Assembly (NCBI RefSeq): GCF_030053395.1
Contig: NZ_JASGBH010000003.1
Span: 248,001-312,000, forward strand
Length of the DNA: 64,000 nucleotides
Source of the DNA: Limnohabitans lacus
GTDB lineage: Bacteria > Pseudomonadota > Gammaproteobacteria > Burkholderiales > Burkholderiaceae_C
Direction: 5' to 3'
Part shown: positions 60,561 to 64,000 of the stretch, one piece after another
Position numbering within the stretch: the first letter of the stretch is position 1
How the letters are laid out: every line of letters begins with the position of its first letter
Notes under the pieces: model-generated
Told to the model about the DNA's origin: nothing
Databases searched by the model: none
Seen by the model: the letters and a program-made list of their open reading frames with translations, nothing else
Translations under genes and position numbers: made by a program

Positions 60561-61232
60561 ATGACCCAAGACGAACTCAAAGCCCTGGTGGGCCAAGCGG
60601 CCCTGAAATACGTTGTTCCCGGCGAGATCGTCGGTGTGGGCACCGGCTCTACGGTCAACAAATTCATCGACGCGCTGGCCACGATGAAGGACCAGATCAA
60701 AGGGGCGGTTTCCAGTTCCGAAGCGTCGACCGTGCGATTGAAGGCCTTGGGCATTCCGGTGTTCGACAGCAACGAGGTCGAGAGCCTGTCGGTCTACATC
60801 GACGGCGCGGACGAGATCGACCACCAGGGGCACATGGTCAAGGGCGGCGGTGCCGCGCTCACCCGCGAAAAAATCGTGGCAGCCCAAAGCAAGCAGTTTG
60901 TCTGCATCGCTGACGAGAGCAAGCTGGTGGACGCCCTGGGCGCCTTTCCCTTGCCCGTGGAAGTCATCCCTATGGCCACGGCCCGTGTGATGCGCCAATT
61001 CGCGGCCATGGGCGGGCGTGCGGTGGTACGCATGAAAGACGGGCAAGCGCTGGTGACCGACAACGGCCAACACATCGTCGACGTCAAAGGCCTGAAGATC
61101 ACCGACCCCGTGGCCTTCGAGACCGAAGTCAGCCAGTGGCCCGGCGTGGTGACGGTGGGCGTTTTTGCATGGCAAAAAGCGCAGGTGTGTTTGCTGGGGA
61201 CGTCTCAAGGTGTAAAGACCTTGAATTTTTGA
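60561..61232 (+). CDS. rpiA: Ribose-5-phosphate isomerase A
   Basis: Pentose phosphate enzyme of 223 residues interconverting ribose-5-phosphate and ribulose-5-phosphate. The motifs [35 protein letters not shown] and [13 protein letters not shown] are intact and carry the active-site Asp, Glu and Lys. The ATG lies directly after ATCTGACCCC with no obvious ribosome site. It is convergent with the acyl-CoA synthetase gene. Confidence 0.97.
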   Translation: MTQDELKALVGQAALKYVVPGEIVGVGTGSTVNKFIDALATMKDQIKGAVSSSEASTVRLKALGIPVFDSNEVESLSVYIDGADEIDHQGHMVKGGGAALTREKIVAAQSKQFVCIADESKLVDALGAFPLPVEVIPMATARVMRQFAAMGGRAVVRMKDGQALVTDNGQHIVDVKGLKITDPVAFETEVSQWPGVVTVGVFAWQKAQVCLLGTSQGVKTLNF

Positions 61233-61269
61233 AGGGTTGCAGCCCCGACATGGTCCTTGAAAGACCCTC

Positions 61270-62805
61270 TCAGGCCAGCTGCCGTCGCAGCTCGGTCTTG
61301 AGCACCTTGCCGTAGTTGTTCTTGGGAAGAGCGTCCAACAAGACATAGCGTTTGGGTCGCTTGAAGCGGGCGATTTCTTGCAGGCACAGCGCGTCCAGCG
61401 CGGCGGTGTCAAGGTTGTGCCCCGCTTGTGGCACCACAAAAGCCACCACCACCTCGCCCCATTCAGGGTCCGGTGCACCGACCACCGCCACTTCGGCCAC
61501 ACCGGGGGCATGCAGCAGCACTTCTTCGATCTCGCGGGGGTAGATGTTGGAGCCGCCGCTGATGATCATGTCTTTGCTGCGGTCTTTCAAGGTCAAAAAG
61601 CCGTCGGCGTCCAGGCAACCCATGTCGCCGGTGAAGAGCCAGCCGTTTTGAATGGCTTGGGCCGTGGCCTCGGGGTTGCGCCAGTAGCCGGCCATCACGC
61701 TGTCGCCCTGGATCAGCACTTCGCCCACCTCGCCCAGGGGCAAGTCTCGGCCTTGCGCATCGGTCACTCGGATGTTCACTGGGGTTTGCGCCACGCCTAT
61801 GGACGCCAGCCGTTGCAAGTGGCGTGGATGCGCCGTGTCTTGCAGGTGGTGCCGCGACAAGGCTGTACCCACCATGGGGCTTTCGCCTTGGCCGTAAATT
61901 TGCACAAAGCGCGGCCCCATGATGCGCAGAGCCCGTTGGATGTCGGCCGCGTACATGGGCGCGCCCCCATAGGCCACGGTCTTGAAGGATTGGCCGCAAG
62001 CATGCTCTGACAGCCCTTGGGCCTGGGCATGGTCGACCAGTCTTTTGACGATGGTGGGCGCGGCAAACATGGTCAGCGGCCCGACTTGCTGGCCCAAGTT
62101 AAAGAGCTCGGCAGGATCAAAACCGCCCGACGGCGGCACCATGTGCCGAGCGCCGGCCATCAGGTGCGGAATGGCGTAAATGCCTGCGCCGTGCGACATG
62201 GGCGCGGCGTAGGCGATGGTGTCGTGCGCATCAATCGTATCCACATCGCAGAAATAACCCAGCCCCATGGTCATCAGGTTGCGGTGCGTGATCATCACGC
62301 CTTTGGGGCGGCCGGTGGTGCCGCTGGTGTAGAACAACCAGGCCAAGTCATCGGCTCCGCGGTCGGTGATGGGGGTGTCTTGCTGGCTTGCAGGCAGTTG
62401 CCACAAGTCATTGGCTTCGTCGCTGTCCACGTCGATCACGTGCTCCAAGCCGGTGAGGTTTTCACCAGCCTCGCTGGTGATGTCGGCCGTCACAAAGGCC
62501 CAGCGGGCCTGGGCGTTGTCGATGATCCATTGCGCTTCGCGCACATGCAGTTTGGCGTTGATGGGCACCACCGCCAAACCGGCCCACCAGGCGCCAAAGA
62601 CGATTTCGAGGTAACGCACATGGTTGCGCATGAACAGGGCCACGCGGTCACCCGGCTGAAAGCCTGCCGTTCGAAACTGCACCGCCAGGTGGGCGCAGCG
62701 CTCAGCCCACTGGCCGTAGGTGGCCACCACTTCGGTGCCATGCAAGATGGCAGGCCGCAGGGCGTCCATGCGGGCTTGGCGTTGCAGCAAATGGGCGAGG
62801 TTCAA
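61270..62805 (-). CDS. AMP-forming acyl-CoA synthetase
   Basis: ANL-superfamily ligase of 511 residues that activates a carboxylic acid with ATP and CoA. The P-loop YTSGTTGRPKGVM, the YGQGESP motif, TGDMGCLDADGFL and the DRSKDMIISGGSNIYP hinge are present. The catalytic lysine lies near the end (NNYGKVLKTELR). The best start is a TTG at 62805 with GGAG 7 bases upstream, reading NLAHLLQRQARMDALRP after Met; the longer open frame upstream overlaps ribD and is not family-like. The acid is unknown; medium-chain or cyclic acids are plausible. Confidence 0.9.
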   Translation of the reverse strand: MNLAHLLQRQARMDALRPAILHGTEVVATYGQWAERCAHLAVQFRTAGFQPGDRVALFMRNHVRYLEIVFGAWWAGLAVVPINAKLHVREAQWIIDNAQARWAFVTADITSEAGENLTGLEHVIDVDSDEANDLWQLPASQQDTPITDRGADDLAWLFYTSGTTGRPKGVMITHRNLMTMGLGYFCDVDTIDAHDTIAYAAPMSHGAGIYAIPHLMAGARHMVPPSGGFDPAELFNLGQQVGPLTMFAAPTIVKRLVDHAQAQGLSEHACGQSFKTVAYGGAPMYAADIQRALRIMGPRFVQIYGQGESPMVGTALSRHHLQDTAHPRHLQRLASIGVAQTPVNIRVTDAQGRDLPLGEVGEVLIQGDSVMAGYWRNPEATAQAIQNGWLFTGDMGCLDADGFLTLKDRSKDMIISGGSNIYPREIEEVLLHAPGVAEVAVVGAPDPEWGEVVVAFVVPQAGHNLDTAALDALCLQEIARFKRPKRYVLLDALPKNNYGKVLKTELRRQLA

Positions 62806-62873
62806 TTCAGGGCTCCGGCAATAAGACCTTGATTGTGATGGTGGCAGGCGGCTCGGGTCTGTCCCGTGGACGT

Positions 62874-63977
62874 CTAGCTGCGGCGCAGCAGCAATCGCAC
62901 ATCCGACCCGATCTGCGCTACGGAGTGGAAGGCCAATTTCACGGCACCGTTCAAGTCCGTCAGGGCCGGCAAATTGGCCATGCCTTGCCCCGGTCCCAGC
63001 AGTTGAGGGGCCAAATACACCAACCATTCGTCCACCAAGCCTTCGCGGATCAAAGAGCCGTTGAGCTTGTGACCGGCTTCGACATGCAACTCGTTGATTT
63101 CCCGCTGGGCCAAGTCGCGCAGCATGGCGGCCAAATCGACCTTGCCGCCAGGGCCGGGCATGTCGATCACGGTGGCGCCTTGTTGTTGCAAGGCCGCACG
63201 TTTTGCTTCAAGACCTTTGGCGGCGTTGTAAATCCAGATCTGCCGAGCTTGATCGCCTGTCCTGAGCGTGTCGAACAGACGCGCGTCCAAGGGGGTTTCC
63301 AGGCGGCTGTCCACAATCACCAAATGCGGCTGGCGAGGGGTGTTGTGGCCCCGAACGTCCAGACGCGGGTTGTCCTCCAGCACCGTGCCAATGCCGGTGA
63401 GCACCGCGCAGGCACGCGCCCGCCAAGCATGGCCGTCGGTGCGTGCGGCTTCGCTGGTGATCCACTGGCTTTGGCCGTTTTGCAGCGAGGTCTGGCCGTC
63501 CAGTGAGGCGGCGATTTTCATGCGCACCCAGGGCAGTCCACGTTCCATGCGGCTGAAAAATCCGACGTTCAGCTCGCGGGCTTGTTGGGCTTCGTCACTG
63601 CGCGAATCCAGCGTTTCGGTTTGCACGCCAGCTGCAGCCAATCGCGCCATGCCTTGACCGGCCACTTGGGGGTTGGGGTCGGTGATCGCCGCGACCACGC
63701 GCCCGATGCCCGCAGCGGCCAGCGCTTCGCAACAGGGCCCCGTGCGGCCTTGGTGTGCACAAGGCTCCAGCGTGACCCAGGCGGTAGCGCCTTGCACGCT
63801 GTGGCCGCGCGCAGCGGCATCACGCAAGGCCATCACCTCGGCATGCGGCCCGCCTGCGCGTTGGGTGTGGCCTTCGCCCAGCACGGTGCCGTCGGGCGCG
63901 GTGATGACGCAGCCCACACGGGGGTTGGGCGAGGTCAGCCACAAAGCTTGCTGCGCCAATGCCAGTGCACGATGCAT
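62874..63977 (-). CDS. ribD: Bifunctional riboflavin deaminase/reductase RibD
   Basis: Second and third steps of riboflavin synthesis. It has 367 residues from the ATG at 63977. The N-terminal deaminase has the zinc site HAEVMAL (His45, Glu47) and PCAHQGRTGPC (Cys73, Cys82). The C-terminal reductase domain (about 145-365) contains VRMKIAASLDGQTSL and HVEAGHKLNGSLI. The reading frame stays open to the window edge (DPVTQPP precedes the Met), so the true start could lie slightly outside. The acyl-CoA synthetase gene follows by 68 bp on the same strand. Confidence 0.95.
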   Translation of the reverse strand: MHRALALAQQALWLTSPNPRVGCVITAPDGTVLGEGHTQRAGGPHAEVMALRDAAARGHSVQGATAWVTLEPCAHQGRTGPCCEALAAAGIGRVVAAITDPNPQVAGQGMARLAAAGVQTETLDSRSDEAQQARELNVGFFSRMERGLPWVRMKIAASLDGQTSLQNGQSQWITSEAARTDGHAWRARACAVLTGIGTVLEDNPRLDVRGHNTPRQPHLVIVDSRLETPLDARLFDTLRTGDQARQIWIYNAAKGLEAKRAALQQQGATVIDMPGPGGKVDLAAMLRDLAQREINELHVEAGHKLNGSLIREGLVDEWLVYLAPQLLGPGQGMANLPALTDLNGAVKLAFHSVAQIGSDVRLLLRRS

Positions 63978-64000
63978 GGGGGGCTGGGTTACAGGGTCGA

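Overview
The window reads as a dense chromosomal segment of a betaproteobacterium, most likely family Comamonadaceae (a Limnohabitans/Rhodoferax-type freshwater lineage). This is inferred from the fairly high GC, the gene orders exbB-exbD-lpxK-trm112-kdsB-adk and livKHMGF, the OsmC-YcaO fusion protein, and protein sequences typical of that family. Genus cannot be fixed from sequence reading alone. No phage, integrase, insertion sequence, CRISPR array or defence island is visible. Most of the window is ordinary housekeeping and catabolic chromosome.

Layout. 1-3.1 kb: edge of a TauE/SafE permease, an MFS transporter and an orphan branched-chain-amino-acid-type binding protein. 3.1-7.5 kb: MnmC oxidoreductase domain, YggX, ferredoxin-NADP reductase, DsbB and ArgA. 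7.6-17.2 kb: the HrpA helicase (carrying a palindromic repeat in its reading frame), the OsmC-YcaO protein, a D,D-carboxypeptidase, a MATE pump and a DUF1003 protein. 17.2-24.9 kb: aromatic catabolism and relics, with 4-hydroxyphenylpyruvate dioxygenase, a decayed TctC-type receptor gene, an MFS/NTF2/enoyl-CoA hydratase operon, a short CoA transferase, and pobA divergent from an IclR regulator with a readable operator. 24.9-26.5 kb: a lower-GC S41 protease lipoprotein.

26.5-35.4 kb is a nine-gene minus-strand run. A complete branched-chain amino acid type ABC transporter (livKHMGF) is followed by an SDR, a flavin monooxygenase, a BASS-type symporter and an NAD-epimerase. This is the best candidate here for an uncharacterised catabolic unit. 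Two tRNAs (Arg, Pro) and a YfcG-type glutathione transferase precede it. 36.6-42.2 kb is an acyl-CoA degradation run: acyl-CoA dehydrogenase, APH-type kinase, Crp/Fnr regulator, enoyl-CoA hydratase and 3-hydroxyacyl-CoA dehydrogenase. The kinase/dehydrogenase pairing resembles ACAD10/11 and LvaA/LvaC and suggests 4-hydroxy-acid breakdown.

42.3-50.7 kb: an MFS/D-2-hydroxyacid dehydrogenase pair with a 16-bp perfect palindrome upstream, lexA with two tandem SOS boxes that also face a divergent asparaginase gene, and the envelope/nucleotide run adk, kdsB, trm112, lpxK, exbD, exbB. 51-56.5 kb: xseA, sodB, a SOUL haem-binding lipocalin-like protein, a DASH-type photolyase and an MpaB-family oxygenase, which look like an oxidative and light-stress group. 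56.5-64 kb: an SDR, an L-2-hydroxyglutarate-oxidase-like flavoprotein, a thioesterase, pyrD, rpiA, an acyl-CoA synthetase and the start of the riboflavin gene ribD.

Across the window there are several REP-like palindromes belonging to at least two sequence families (GTAGGTCGG... and GGGGWCNGA...). They sit mostly between genes, and one lies inside hrpA.
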